This document shows, in pieces, positions 9,179 to 17,232 of a stretch of DNA of 64,000 nucleotides. The number at the start of each line of letters is the position of its first letter. Within the stretch, counting starts at the first letter, position 1. The stretch is from Limnohabitans sp. T6-5 (GTDB lineage Bacteria > Pseudomonadota > Gammaproteobacteria > Burkholderiales > Burkholderiaceae_C), in contig NZ_NERV01000001.1 of the NCBI RefSeq assembly GCF_003063315.1, positions 62,001-126,000 on the forward strand, read 5' to 3'. Both the position numbers and the translations under genes were made by a program. The notes below the pieces were generated by a model. The model ran no database searches, was not told where the DNA came from, and saw only the letters and a list, made by a program, of their open reading frames with translations.

Positions 9179-9189
9179 TTGTATGACAA
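9179..9189. promoter_or_regulatory. Operator-like palindrome upstream of the first TRAP operon
   Basis: TTGT-ATG-ACAA is a perfect palindrome with a 3-nt centre, 45 bp before the dctP start and just after a -10-like TGATAAT (9167-9173). It resembles operators of FCD-type GntR regulators. No such regulator gene is in the window, so this is only a candidate. Confidence 0.35.
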
Positions 9190-9234
9190 ATTGAGCCCTC
9201 TCAAGATCATCCAACTTTCAACAGGAGACTTTCC

Positions 9235-10206
9235 ATGAAATTCAACAAACTGGTGCTGGGCATGGGCCTGGCTGTCGGACTGGTCGGCGCAGCTTCTGCA
9301 CAAACCGTGCTCAAGCTGGGCTACGCCACATCGGCCACATCGCACTACGCCGTGGGCTCCACCGTGTTTTGTGACGACATTGAAAAAGGCACACAAGGCC
9401 GCTACAAGTGCCAACAGTTCCCCAACAGCGCCCTGGGCGGTGAACGCGAAATGATCGAAGCCGTGCAACTGGGCACGCTGGATTTGGTCAACACCTCCAC
9501 CGGCCCTGTCGGCAACTTCGTGCCCGAAGTCAAGATCGTGGACATCCCCTTCCTGTTCCGTGACTACGACCACGCCCGCAAGGTGATGGACGGCCCGATT
9601 GGCCAGGACATCCTGACCAAGTTCCCCTCCAAAGGCCTGATCGCCCTGGCCTGGACCGAGAACGGTTTCCGCCACATGACCAACAGCAAGCACCCCATCG
9701 TCAAGCCTGCTGACGCAGCCGGTCTGAAGATGCGCACCATGGAAAACAAGGTGCACATGGACGGCTACAAAACCTTCGGCATTCAACCTACACCGATGGC
9801 CTTCCCTGAAGTGTTTGGCGCCCTGCAACAAGGCACTGTGGACGGTCAGGAAAACCCGATCCCCGTGATCCTGGCGTCCAAGTTCTCGCAAGTGCAAAAA
9901 TACCTGTCCCTCACGGGCCACGTCTATTCACCCGGTCTGCTGATCACCTCGCCTCGCCTGATGAACAAACTCAGCGATGCGGACAAAAAGGTCTTCTACG
10001 AAGCCGCACAAAAAGCCAAAGTGGCTCAGCGCAAGAAGGTCAACGATGACGAGAACAGCGGCATTGCCCAACTGGAGAAAGACGGCATGAGCGTGGTCCG
10101 CAAGGTGGACGGTCAGGCCTTCCGTGATGCCCTGGTGCCCGCCTATGTGTCTTACTCCAAAGAGTTCGGTGCTGACAACATCCGCAAGATCCAGGAAATC
10201 CGCTGA
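9235..10206 (+). CDS. TRAP transporter substrate-binding protein, DctP family
   Basis: This 323-residue periplasmic binding protein starts with a Sec signal peptide (cleavage near ASA/QT at about 22-23). It has the DctP-type core, including KMRTMEN with the conserved Arg that clamps a ligand carboxylate, and the typical VFGALQQGTVDGQENP segment. The gene has a clear ribosome site (AGGAG) before the ATG. It leads the operon with small and large permeases. The ligand is probably a carboxylate or other organic acid; family resemblance does not fix it. A hairpin with a T-run directly after the stop could reduce read-through, making the binding protein more abundant than the permease. Confidence 0.92.
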   Translation: MKFNKLVLGMGLAVGLVGAASAQTVLKLGYATSATSHYAVGSTVFCDDIEKGTQGRYKCQQFPNSALGGEREMIEAVQLGTLDLVNTSTGPVGNFVPEVKIVDIPFLFRDYDHARKVMDGPIGQDILTKFPSKGLIALAWTENGFRHMTNSKHPIVKPADAAGLKMRTMENKVHMDGYKTFGIQPTPMAFPEVFGALQQGTVDGQENPIPVILASKFSQVQKYLSLTGHVYSPGLLITSPRLMNKLSDADKKVFYEAAQKAKVAQRKKVNDDENSGIAQLEKDGMSVVRKVDGQAFRDALVPAYVSYSKEFGADNIRKIQEIR

Positions 10207-10226
10207 TTTTCTGATGGGGCAGGACG

Positions 10227-10260
10227 GGCCTGTGACAACGGGGGTTGCACAGGCCTTTTT
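10227..10260 (+). terminator. Partial terminator/attenuator between dctP and dctQ
   Basis: GGCCTGTG (10227-10234) and CACAGGCC (10248-10255) form a perfect 8-bp stem followed by five T. It sits inside the TRAP operon, so it probably sets the binding-protein to permease ratio or protects the 3' end of the dctP message. Confidence 0.7.
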
Positions 10261-10293
10261 GATGGGCAACGGTCTTTGAAAGGCCAGAGAACA

Positions 10294-10806
10294 ATGAAAA
10301 AATTTGAAGACTATTTCCTCGCCGTGAACCGCTGGGCGCTGATCCTGATCCTGGCTGCCATGTCGGTGATCATCTTCACCAACGTGGTGCTGCGTTACAC
10401 CACCAACCAGTCCATCGAGTGGGCAGAAGAAGTGGCCCGTCACATGATGATCTGGCTCACCTTCATCGGCTGCGGCCCAGTACTGCGCTACGGCGGGCAC
10501 ATCGCCATCGACAACCTGCAAGACAGCTTGCCACCCCGAGTCGCACAGGCCCTCCGCGTGTTGATTGCTTTGCTGGTCACCGGGTTTTGCGTCTTCTGCA
10601 TCTGGTTTGGCCTGCAATACATGGACCGCACCCAGTACCAGATCACCCCTGCCACCCAAATTTCCATCGCCTGGATCTATCTGGCCTTGCCACTGGGCAT
10701 GGGCATGACCCTGATCCACTGGCTGCTGATCGTTCGCAGCTACATTGCCCGCCGCGAATTTGCGAGCGACGCCCACTTTGACGCCACCGCGAGTGCATCC
10801 CTATGA
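10294..10806 (+). CDS. TRAP transporter small permease, DctQ family
   Basis: This 170-residue protein has four predicted membrane helices, as in DctQ subunits, with the conserved W-x-E-E-x2-R region (IEWAEEVARHMMIW) after helix 2. It starts at the ATG at 10294, preceded by AGAGA; an in-frame TTG further upstream is less likely. It would pair with the large permease whose start overlaps its stop by 4 bp (10803-10806). It is the second gene of the first TRAP operon. Confidence 0.88.
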   Translation: MKKFEDYFLAVNRWALILILAAMSVIIFTNVVLRYTTNQSIEWAEEVARHMMIWLTFIGCGPVLRYGGHIAIDNLQDSLPPRVAQALRVLIALLVTGFCVFCIWFGLQYMDRTQYQITPATQISIAWIYLALPLGMGMTLIHWLLIVRSYIARREFASDAHFDATASASL

Positions 10807-12095
10807 GCGCCAGTCTGATCCTCCTGATTTCCGTCTGCGTCTACCTGGCCATCGGTGTACCGGTGGCGTTTGCCCTGGGCCTGTCCACCGTGACGGCCCT
10901 GGTGCTGTCCGACGCCTACCCCATGCTGGCCCTGCTGAAAGAGACCTTCACCGGTGTCGACAGCTTCCCGCTGATGGCCGTGCCTTTCTTCATTTTGGCG
11001 GCCGAGCTGATGAGCGGCGGCTCGTTGACCGAGGTGCTGCTCAAATTCGCGGGCCAGTTTGTGGGCCACAAGCGCGGCGGTTTGGGCTACACCAACGTGG
11101 TGTCGCTCACCTTCTTTTCGGGCATCTCGGGCTCGGCCTTGGCCGACGCCGCCGGCCCCGGCTCCATGTTGATCCGCATGATGGACAAGGCCGGTTATGG
11201 CCGCCCTTATGCCGCAGCGCTCACCGCGTCCACCGCCATCGTGGGCCCCATCATCCCGCCCTCGATCATCATGATCATCTACGCCCTGGCCGATGACAAT
11301 GTCTCGGTGGGGGCCTTGTTCATCGCGGGTTTGATCCCGGGTGTGCTGATCGCGGCGGCCATGTGCCTGGTGAACTACTACGTCTCCAAGCAGCGCAATT
11401 ACAAAGGCGATGGCCAATTGCCCACGGGCGCTGAAATCCTCTCGACCACCTGGAAAGCCCTGCCCGCCATCTTGCTGCCCGTGCTGATTCTGGGCGGCAT
11501 GCGTGCAGGCTGGTTCACCCCGACCGAGGCGTCTGTGGTCGCCGTGTTCTACGCCCTCATCTGCGGAAAATACGTTTACCGCACTCTCGAATGGAAGGCG
11601 GTGCCCGACATCCTCTCGCGCTCGGCTTTGCTGACGGCTTCTGTGCTGCTGATCATTGGCACGTCTGCCTCGTTCGCCTGGATCTTGACCATCGAAGGCA
11701 TGCCGCAAACGGTGGCAGGCTGGATCTCAGGCATGAACCTGAGCGTCTGGGGCTTCCTGATCGTCATCAACGTCTTCTTGCTGATTTTTGGCATCTTCAT
11801 CGAGCCGCTGCCTGGCGTGATGGTGCTGGTGCCCATCCTGGCGCCTGTGGCCGCCAAGCTGGGTGTCGATCCGATCCACTTCGCGATGGTGGTGATTTAC
11901 AACCTCACGCTGGGCATGATCACGCCGCCCGTGGGCGGGCTGCTGTTCGTGACATCGAACGTGTCCAAGGTGCCGCTGTCTGACCTCACCCGCGAGCTCA
12001 AGCCCTTCCTGTGGGCACACGGCGCGGTGCTGGTGCTGCTGACCTTTGTGCCTGCGCTGTCGAACTGGCTGCCGCATGTGATGGGCTTCAAATAA
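10803..12095 (+). CDS. TRAP transporter large permease, DctM family
   Basis: This 430-residue, strongly hydrophobic protein has about 12 membrane segments, the length and pattern of DctM. It includes the characteristic SGISGSALADAAGPGSM and GPIIPPS stretches of the transport domain. It should use a sodium gradient to import the substrate delivered by the DctP protein encoded upstream. Translation is coupled to dctQ by an ATGA overlap. A hairpin about 20 bp after the stop likely ends or weakens transcription before gcvH. Confidence 0.92.
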   Translation: MSASLILLISVCVYLAIGVPVAFALGLSTVTALVLSDAYPMLALLKETFTGVDSFPLMAVPFFILAAELMSGGSLTEVLLKFAGQFVGHKRGGLGYTNVVSLTFFSGISGSALADAAGPGSMLIRMMDKAGYGRPYAAALTASTAIVGPIIPPSIIMIIYALADDNVSVGALFIAGLIPGVLIAAAMCLVNYYVSKQRNYKGDGQLPTGAEILSTTWKALPAILLPVLILGGMRAGWFTPTEASVVAVFYALICGKYVYRTLEWKAVPDILSRSALLTASVLLIIGTSASFAWILTIEGMPQTVAGWISGMNLSVWGFLIVINVFLLIFGIFIEPLPGVMVLVPILAPVAAKLGVDPIHFAMVVIYNLTLGMITPPVGGLLFVTSNVSKVPLSDLTRELKPFLWAHGAVLVLLTFVPALSNWLPHVMGFK

Positions 12096-12116
12096 GACTG
12101 CCTATAATCTGAAAAA

Positions 12117-12136
12117 CAACGCCCTTCGGGGCGTTG
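12117..12136 (+). terminator. Hairpin after the first TRAP operon
   Basis: CAACGCCC (12117-12124) pairs with GGGCGTTG (12129-12136) around a TTCG-type loop, a very stable stem. The following CCTCTTCTC is pyrimidine-rich but not a true T-tract. A TATAAT at 12103-12108 just before it could be a -10 element for gcvH. Confidence 0.6.
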
Positions 12137-12176
12137 CCTCTTCTCAGAGGATCAGACGTACTCCCGGAATCTGCAC

Positions 12177-12542
12177 ATGTCCTTCCTTTTCTCAGACGAA
12201 CACACTTGGCTGCAACGCGACGGCGACACTGCCGTCATGGGCATCACCGTTCATGCCCAAGACACCCTGGGTGACATCGTCTTTGTGGATCTGCCTGCGA
12301 TTGGCCAAACCTTCGCTGCCAAAGATGTCGCTGGTGTGGTTGAGTCGGTCAAGGCTGCGGCCGATGTGCACATGCCCGCAGGTGGCGAAATCATTGAAGT
12401 CAACGAAGCCCTGCGTGCCGATCCGTCACTGGCCAACTCGGACCCACTGGGCCAAGGGTGGTTTTTCAAGGCCCGCCTGACCCGTCTCGCCGACCTCGAC
12501 GCCCTGCTCGACGAAGCGGCCTACCAAAATTTGACCGCCTGA
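12177..12542 (+). CDS. gcvH: Glycine cleavage system H protein
   Basis: This 121-residue lipoyl-domain protein shuttles the aminomethyl group between the P, T and L proteins of glycine cleavage. The lipoylation site is Lys59 in VESVKAAADV, matching the GcvH consensus. Length is close to the usual 125-130 residues. gcvT and gcvP are not adjacent in this window, so the gene appears separated from the rest of the system. It lies directly upstream of a glycine riboswitch that serves the next transcription unit, which places it in a glycine-metabolism cluster. Confidence 0.9.
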   Translation: MSFLFSDEHTWLQRDGDTAVMGITVHAQDTLGDIVFVDLPAIGQTFAAKDVAGVVESVKAAADVHMPAGGEIIEVNEALRADPSLANSDPLGQGWFFKARLTRLADLDALLDEAAYQNLTA

Positions 12543-12586
12543 TCACCTCAGGCCCAGACAACAGAAACCATCAGGAGATCGTAAAA

Positions 12587-12605
12587 GCCAGACACGCCGT
12601 CTGGC
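12587..12605 (+). terminator. Hairpin downstream of gcvH
   Basis: GCCAGAC (12587-12593) pairs with GTCTGGC (12599-12605) across a 5-nt loop, 45 bp after the gcvH stop and before the riboswitch. There is no T-tract. It may be a weak terminator or part of the riboswitch leader. Confidence 0.35.
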
Positions 12606-12663
12606 CCCTACGTGGGGTGGAGCGAGTTTTGCAACCACCACCCCCAGCCGGACACCTTCCGGC

Positions 12664-12860
12664 GTTCACTGCAGGAGAGCTTGAAGGCCAAAAGCCTTCA
12701 ACGCCGAAGGAGCAACCACCCCGGAAACTCTCAGGCAAAAGGACCGTGGTGAACAACGCACTCTGAAGAGCGACCGGAATTCGTCATTCCGGCCCACCGC
12801 AGGAGCAAGCCTGGTGCCTTCCTCAAAGGGCCAGGTGAATCTCTCAGGTTTCAAACAGAG
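12664..12860 (+). promoter_or_regulatory. Tandem glycine riboswitch (two aptamers)
   Basis: Two glycine aptamers lie in tandem upstream of dadA. Aptamer 1 (12664-12754) closes with GTTCAC/GTGAAC. It has the conserved cores GGAGAG (12674-12679), GCCGAAGGAGCAA (12703-12715), CTCTCAGG (12728-12735) and AAAGGACCG. Aptamer 2 (12761-12860) closes with CTCTG/CAGAG and has CCGCAGGAGCAAG (12797-12809) and CTCTCAGG (12841-12848). The linker is only about 6 nt, as in known tandem glycine riboswitches. Glycine binding is expected to switch on the downstream catabolic genes, which is the usual logic of the class but not shown here. Confidence 0.93.
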
Positions 12861-12869
12861 GGGGTCATG

Positions 12870-12890
12870 CTGCACACACTGGGTGTGCAG
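12870..12890 (+). promoter_or_regulatory. Likely expression-platform hairpin of the glycine riboswitch
   Basis: CTGCACAC (12870-12877) pairs with GTGTGCAG (12883-12890) with a 5-nt loop, 10 nt after aptamer 2 and about 40 nt before the dadA start. No T-run follows, so control of translation, or an alternative pairing with the P1 strand, is more likely than simple termination. Confidence 0.5.
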
Positions 12891-12932
12891 TGTGTCCATC
12901 CGTTTGAGACGTTTTGAAGAGAGAAAAGCTCC

Positions 12933-14213
12933 ATGAAAAATCACATGCTCAACAAACACATGGTGGTCGTCGGCGGCGGCATCACCGGCATCACCAGCGC
13001 CTACGCCCTGGCCCAAAAAGGTTTTGCGGTCACCCTGATCGAGAAAAACCGCTACCCCGGCATGGAAACGTCCTATGCCAACGGCGGGCAACTGTCTGCA
13101 TCCAATGCCGAAGTCTGGACCCATCCCTCGACCCTCATCAAGGGGATCAAGTGGATGTTCAAGAACGACGCCCCACTGCTGATGAGCCCCAAACCCACCT
13201 GGCACAAGCTCAGCTGGATGGCCGAATTTGTCGCGGCCATCCCCAAGTACAAAGAAAACACCATCGCCACGGCCCAACTGGCCATTGAATCGCGCGAACA
13301 CCACTTTGCTTGGGCCAAGGCCGAAGGCATCGACTTCGACCACAAGCGCGAAGGCATCCTGCACATCTACCGCGACAAAAAAGGCTTTGACCACGCTGGC
13401 GAAGTGTCCAAGCTGCTGGCACAAGGTGGCCTGCCGCGCCGCGCCGTGACGCCTCAAGAGATGAAGGCCATTGAGCCGACCTTGCAGGGCCAGTACTACG
13501 GCGGCTACTTCACTGAGAGCGACTCGACCGGGGACATCCACAAGTTCACCTTTGGCCTGGCCAAGGCTTGCGAGCGCTTGGGGGTGAAGTTCCTCACCGA
13601 GCACGAAGTGCTGAACGTGCAATCTGACGGCAAAATCGCCAGCGTGCAGGTCAAGCATGAGGGCCAAGAGGACACCCTGACCTTTGACGGCATCGTGATT
13701 TGCGCGGGCGTCCATGGCCGACGCCTGGCGGCCCAATTGGGTGACCGCCTGAACATCTATCCCGTCAAAGGCTATTCGATCACCGTCAACATGCCCGATG
13801 CAGCCAGCCAGGCAGCGGCCCCGCTGGTGAGCCTTCTGGACGACGAAACCAAGCTGGTCACCAGCCGCCTGGGTGATGACCGCTTCCGCGTGGCCGGCAC
13901 GGCCGAGTTCAACGGCATTGACCTGGACATCCGCGCTGACCGCATTCAGCCGCTGATCAAGTGGGTCAACGAATGTTTCCCCGGCATCAACACCCGCAGC
14001 GTGGTGCCCTGGGCCGGTCTGCGTCCCATGATGCCCGCCATGCTGCCGCGCGTGGGCGCAGGCAAAAAAGCCAATGTGTTCTACAACACCGGCCACGGTC
14101 ACCTGGGCTGGACACTGAGTGCCATCACCGCGCACCAGCTGGCCGGGCATGTCAACCAATGGTCCCATCGCGGCCCCGTCGTGTCAGGCGCACACCTGCT
14201 GACCCAAGCCTAA
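12933..14213 (+). CDS. dadA: D-amino acid dehydrogenase / glycine oxidase-like FAD enzyme (DadA family)
   Basis: This 426-residue DAO-type flavoprotein has an N-terminal Rossmann motif VVGGGITG at 12-19 and the C-terminal NTGHGHLGWTL typical of DadA. The family oxidises D-amino acids to 2-oxo acids and passes electrons to the respiratory chain. Control by a tandem glycine riboswitch suggests that glycine, or a D-amino acid tied to glycine flux, is relevant in vivo; the substrate is inferred, not proven. A purine-rich AGAGAGAAAAG precedes the ATG at 12933; an internal Met at codon 5 is also possible. It leads a probable operon with threonine aldolase. Confidence 0.85.
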   Translation: MKNHMLNKHMVVVGGGITGITSAYALAQKGFAVTLIEKNRYPGMETSYANGGQLSASNAEVWTHPSTLIKGIKWMFKNDAPLLMSPKPTWHKLSWMAEFVAAIPKYKENTIATAQLAIESREHHFAWAKAEGIDFDHKREGILHIYRDKKGFDHAGEVSKLLAQGGLPRRAVTPQEMKAIEPTLQGQYYGGYFTESDSTGDIHKFTFGLAKACERLGVKFLTEHEVLNVQSDGKIASVQVKHEGQEDTLTFDGIVICAGVHGRRLAAQLGDRLNIYPVKGYSITVNMPDAASQAAAPLVSLLDDETKLVTSRLGDDRFRVAGTAEFNGIDLDIRADRIQPLIKWVNECFPGINTRSVVPWAGLRPMMPAMLPRVGAGKKANVFYNTGHGHLGWTLSAITAHQLAGHVNQWSHRGPVVSGAHLLTQA

Positions 14214-14251
14214 CGCTCTGAAGGCAATGCTCACACAGAGCTTTGCAATGC

Positions 14252-14281
14252 CCATGTCCTGTTCAAAACAGCAGGACATGG
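14252..14281 (+). other. Intercistronic hairpin between dadA and the aldolase gene
   Basis: CCATGTCCTG (14252-14261) and CAGGACATGG (14272-14281) form a perfect 10-bp stem with a 10-nt loop, ending 16 bp before the aldolase ATG. No T-tract follows. It may modulate read-through, message stability or access to the aldolase ribosome site. Confidence 0.5.
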
Positions 14282-14297
14282 CACACCCAGGAAACCC

Positions 14298-15353
14298 ATG
14301 AACACCACACAACAGCAATTTGCCAGCGACAACTACGCTGGAACCTGCCCGCAAGCCATGCAGGCTCTGCTGGAGGCCAACAACAGCGGGCACGAGCCCG
14401 CGTATGGCGATGACCGTTGGACCGAGCGCTCCAGCAACATGCTGCGCGAACTGTTCGACATTGATTGCGACGTGTATTACGTCTTCAATGGCACGGCCGC
14501 CAACTCACTGGCTCTGGCCTCCATGTGCCAAAGCTACCACTCGGTCATTTGCACCCCGGTGGCGCATGTGGAAACCGACGAATGCGGCGGACCTGAGTTT
14601 TTCTCCAACGGCTCCAAACTGCTGGTGGCAGAAGGCCAGTCGGCCCAAGCGCAACGTGGCAAACTCACGCCCGAGGCCATTGAAACACTGGTCACCAAAC
14701 GCAGCGACATCCACTACCCACGCCCCAAGGTGGCGTCCATCACCCAGGCCACCGAGCTGGGCACGGTCTACAGCGTGGACGAAGTCCGCGCCCTGTCTTG
14801 GATGGCTCAAAAGCACAACCTCAAACTGCACATGGACGGGGCACGTTTTGCCAACGCCGTTGCCCACCTGGGGTGTAGCCCGGCCGAGATCACCTGGAAA
14901 GCCGGGGTGGACGTGCTGTGTTTTGGGGGCACCAAAAATGGTCTGCCCGTGGGTGAAGCGGTGGTCTTTTTTGACCGCGCGCTGTCGCAAGACTTTGCCT
15001 GGCGCGTCAAGCAAGCCGGGCAATTGGCCTCCAAGATGCGTTTCATTTCAGCCCCCTGGGTGGGCCTGCTCGACAACAACACCTGGCTGCGCAACGCAGC
15101 CCATGCCAATGTGATGGCACAACGCCTGTACGCGGGCATGTTGCAAGTCCAGGGTGTCCAGGTTTTGCACGCCCCCGAGGCCAACGGCGTGTTCGCCCAA
15201 TTGCCCAAGCCCCTGATCGACGCCTTGCATGCCAAGGGCTGGAAGTTTTACCAGTTCATTGCCGGGGGTGGTTGTCGCTTCATGTGCGCCTGGGACACGA
15301 CAGAAGCCTCGGTCGATGCCCTGCTGGCCGACATGCACAGTCTGAGCCATTGA
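14298..15353 (+). CDS. ltaE: Low-specificity L-threonine aldolase
   Basis: This 351-residue fold-type I PLP enzyme cleaves L-threonine/allo-threonine to glycine and acetaldehyde. It has the aldolase N-terminus (SDNYAG at about 10-15), the PLP-interacting Asp180 in HMDGARFANA, and the Schiff-base Lys213 in FGGTKNG. Length fits the family. It lies 84 bp downstream of dadA with a hairpin between, so it is probably under the same glycine riboswitch. The pairing puts a glycine-forming or glycine-consuming reaction next to a glycine-sensing switch and gcvH. Confidence 0.9.
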   Translation: MNTTQQQFASDNYAGTCPQAMQALLEANNSGHEPAYGDDRWTERSSNMLRELFDIDCDVYYVFNGTAANSLALASMCQSYHSVICTPVAHVETDECGGPEFFSNGSKLLVAEGQSAQAQRGKLTPEAIETLVTKRSDIHYPRPKVASITQATELGTVYSVDEVRALSWMAQKHNLKLHMDGARFANAVAHLGCSPAEITWKAGVDVLCFGGTKNGLPVGEAVVFFDRALSQDFAWRVKQAGQLASKMRFISAPWVGLLDNNTWLRNAAHANVMAQRLYAGMLQVQGVQVLHAPEANGVFAQLPKPLIDALHAKGWKFYQFIAGGGCRFMCAWDTTEASVDALLADMHSLSH

Positions 15354-15373
15354 ACCCACACGGGACTTTGACC

Positions 15374-15856
15374 ATGCCACTTCAAATACGGCCTGTCGAC
15401 TACACACTGCCCAGCCACCGCACCGCGCTGGTCATGCTGCTGGACGCTTATGCGCGCGATCCGATGGGCGGCGGCGCAGGACTGCCTCAGGACGTGAAGG
15501 ACCGCCTGTGCGACGACCTGGCCGCCCAACCTCTGGCGGCCAGCTTCATCGCCTGGCTGGGCGATGCGCCAGTTGGCCTCATCAATTGCTTCGAGGGCTA
15601 CTCAAGCTTCAAGGCTCAGCCGCTGATGAACATCCATGACATCGCCGTGCTGCCTGACCATCGTGGCACTGGCGTGGGCCAAGCCTTGCTGGCCGCCGCC
15701 GAACAGCATGCCCGTGCGCGTGGCTGCTGCAAGCTGACGCTGGAAGTGCTGACCGGCAATGCCCGCGCCCTGTCGAGCTACCAGCGCTTTGGCTTTGCAC
15801 CCTATCGCCTCGATCCGGCAGCCGGGCAGGCAAGCTTCATGCAAAAGTGGCTTTGA
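15374..15856 (+). CDS. GNAT-family N-acetyltransferase
   Basis: This 160-residue acetyltransferase starts at the ATG at 15374, 20 bp after the aldolase stop; the frame is open further upstream but only through the aldolase gene. The acetyl-CoA pyrophosphate motif is at PDHRGTGVGQALL, followed by the A-R-A-x3-Y-x-R-F-G-F end of motif B. The acceptor substrate is unknown. Close spacing suggests co-transcription with dadA and ltaE, hence possible riboswitch control. Confidence 0.85.
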   Translation: MPLQIRPVDYTLPSHRTALVMLLDAYARDPMGGGAGLPQDVKDRLCDDLAAQPLAASFIAWLGDAPVGLINCFEGYSSFKAQPLMNIHDIAVLPDHRGTGVGQALLAAAEQHARARGCCKLTLEVLTGNARALSSYQRFGFAPYRLDPAAGQASFMQKWL

Positions 15857-15950
15857 AGCCGTCAGACAGTGCATCAGCAACGGGATTTTCACCATCCCCA
15901 GCCGCCACGTACCGTGAGCATGCCCCTCGGCACCGACAAACGTTGTCGCC

Positions 15951-15976
15951 CGCAGGACGGTACTTTCAGAGTCCGA
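15951..15976 (+). repeat. Degenerate REP-like arm
   Basis: The sequence keeps the pattern CGCAGGACGG ... CAGAGTCCGA of the better-preserved hairpin elements seen at 18.4, 29.9 and 55 kb, but the stem has decayed. It lies in the 177-bp gap between the GNAT and esterase genes. Confidence 0.4.
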
Positions 15977-16033
15977 TCTGGGTCAGCCGGACATGCGGCA
16001 CACTGAGGCCATGCGCACACGCCGGAGCTTCAA

Positions 16034-16993
16034 ATGACACACCACGATACGGTCCACACCTTCACCCCACAAGGCTGGCGTGAGGCCCTGGCGGCCAGCG
16101 TGCTGCGCACCGCGCTGCGGCTCTTACTCAAACCAGTCTTTTCGGCAAACTGTCCCCTGTGGTTCCAACGGCGATGGCTGCGTCTACTGGCTGGCGCCAC
16201 GCGCATGCCCCAAGGCGTGCGCACCGAGACGACCCAGCTGGCTGGCTGTGCTGGCGAATGGCTCTATCCCCTCCCAAGCGGGTCCACCTCACGCGCCACG
16301 CTGCTGTATTTGCATGGTGGGGCCTATTGCCTGGGCAGCCCGGCCACGCACCGCGCCTTGACAGCGCGTTTGGCCCAAGCCACCGGTCTGCGCGTGTTGT
16401 CGCTCGATTACCGGCTGGCGCCAGAACACCCTTTTCCGGCCGCCCTGCAAGACGCCATAGCGGCCTGCCTGGCACTGCAAGCGCAAGGCCCCGTGGTGCT
16501 GGCGGGCGATTCAGCAGGCGGCGGTCTGGCCCTGGCCACCGCCTTGGCCTTGCGTGATCAGGGGCATGCCCTCCCCGCGGCACTCTTGCTGCTGGCCCCC
16601 TGGGTCGATCTGACAACGACCGCTTCACCACCTGTTCCCAAAGGCGAAGTCATGCTGAGCATCTCCTGGGCTCAGACCTGCGCGGCCTCTTATTTGTGCG
16701 GCGATGACGTCAACAAAGCGCTGGCATCACCGTTGCACCAGCCCTTGCATGGCTTGCCACCCACTTTGATCCAGGTCGGCACCGATGACATGCTTTGCCC
16801 TCAGGCGCTTGAACTGCACCACACGCTGGAACACGCGGGGGTCAGCAGCCGCTGTGAAATCACCCTCCATCGCTGGCACGTTTTTCAGATGCATGCAGAT
16901 GTTTTGCACTCGGCCGACGAGGCCATTGCACGCCTGGCCCAATTTGCCCAGGCCCAGCTCGCACGCGTGATGACCGGCAGGGACTCTCCATGA
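16034..16993 (+). CDS. Alpha/beta hydrolase, hormone-sensitive-lipase-type esterase
   Basis: This 319-residue esterase has the HSL-family oxyanion motif HGGAY at 94-98, nucleophile Ser160 in GDSAGG, Asp251 in GTDDML, and a probable catalytic His282 in HRWHVFQM. The triad spacing and length fit family IV esterases acting on short acyl esters in the cytoplasm. No signal peptide is seen. It stands alone, 177 bp after the GNAT gene, with REP-like repeats on both sides. The natural substrate cannot be inferred. Confidence 0.88.
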   Translation: MTHHDTVHTFTPQGWREALAASVLRTALRLLLKPVFSANCPLWFQRRWLRLLAGATRMPQGVRTETTQLAGCAGEWLYPLPSGSTSRATLLYLHGGAYCLGSPATHRALTARLAQATGLRVLSLDYRLAPEHPFPAALQDAIAACLALQAQGPVVLAGDSAGGGLALATALALRDQGHALPAALLLLAPWVDLTTTASPPVPKGEVMLSISWAQTCAASYLCGDDVNKALASPLHQPLHGLPPTLIQVGTDDMLCPQALELHHTLEHAGVSSRCEITLHRWHVFQMHADVLHSADEAIARLAQFAQAQLARVMTGRDSP

Positions 16994-17051
16994 TTTTTCG
17001 CTTCGCCACAGGGCTCATGTCAGCCCTGAGGCTGCGTACTCAGGCAAGCAT

Positions 17052-17122
17052 GTCGGACTCTGCGAGTACCGACCTACAGGACAGCCACATCTCTTGTAGG
17101 TCGGTGGTCGAAGACCCCGACA
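17052..17122. repeat. REP-like inverted pair (BIME-like)
   Basis: Two arms face each other. The left arm begins GTCGG-ACTC-[TGC]-GAGT and ends CCGACCTAC. The right arm begins GTAGGTCGG and ends GACCCCGAC. Each arm is itself a 9-bp hairpin with one bulged base. Read from its outer base each starts GTAG, the signature of REP elements mobilised by RAYT transposases. Confidence 0.7.
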
Positions 17123-17174
17123 TTGCAAATTGACCGCATGTGCCTGCACCCTGCACCGACGCCACGTTGAGAGT

Positions 17175-17200
17175 GCCAGACTCTGCGAGTGCCGACCTAC
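17175..17200. repeat. Single REP-like arm
   Basis: One arm of the same family, with ACTC-TGC-GAGT and a CCGACCTAC end, lies just downstream of the J-domain gene's 3' end. A single base change (GCCAG for GTCGG) weakens the outer stem. Confidence 0.55.
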
Positions 17201-17232
17201 GAGGCTTATTTGGAGTGCTCCGGACTGGGGCT

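Noticed and set aside
12666..14168. A 500-codon minus-strand frame opposite dadA and the riboswitch
   Set aside because: The sense strand encodes a complete, motif-bearing DadA and a conserved RNA; the antisense product resembles nothing.
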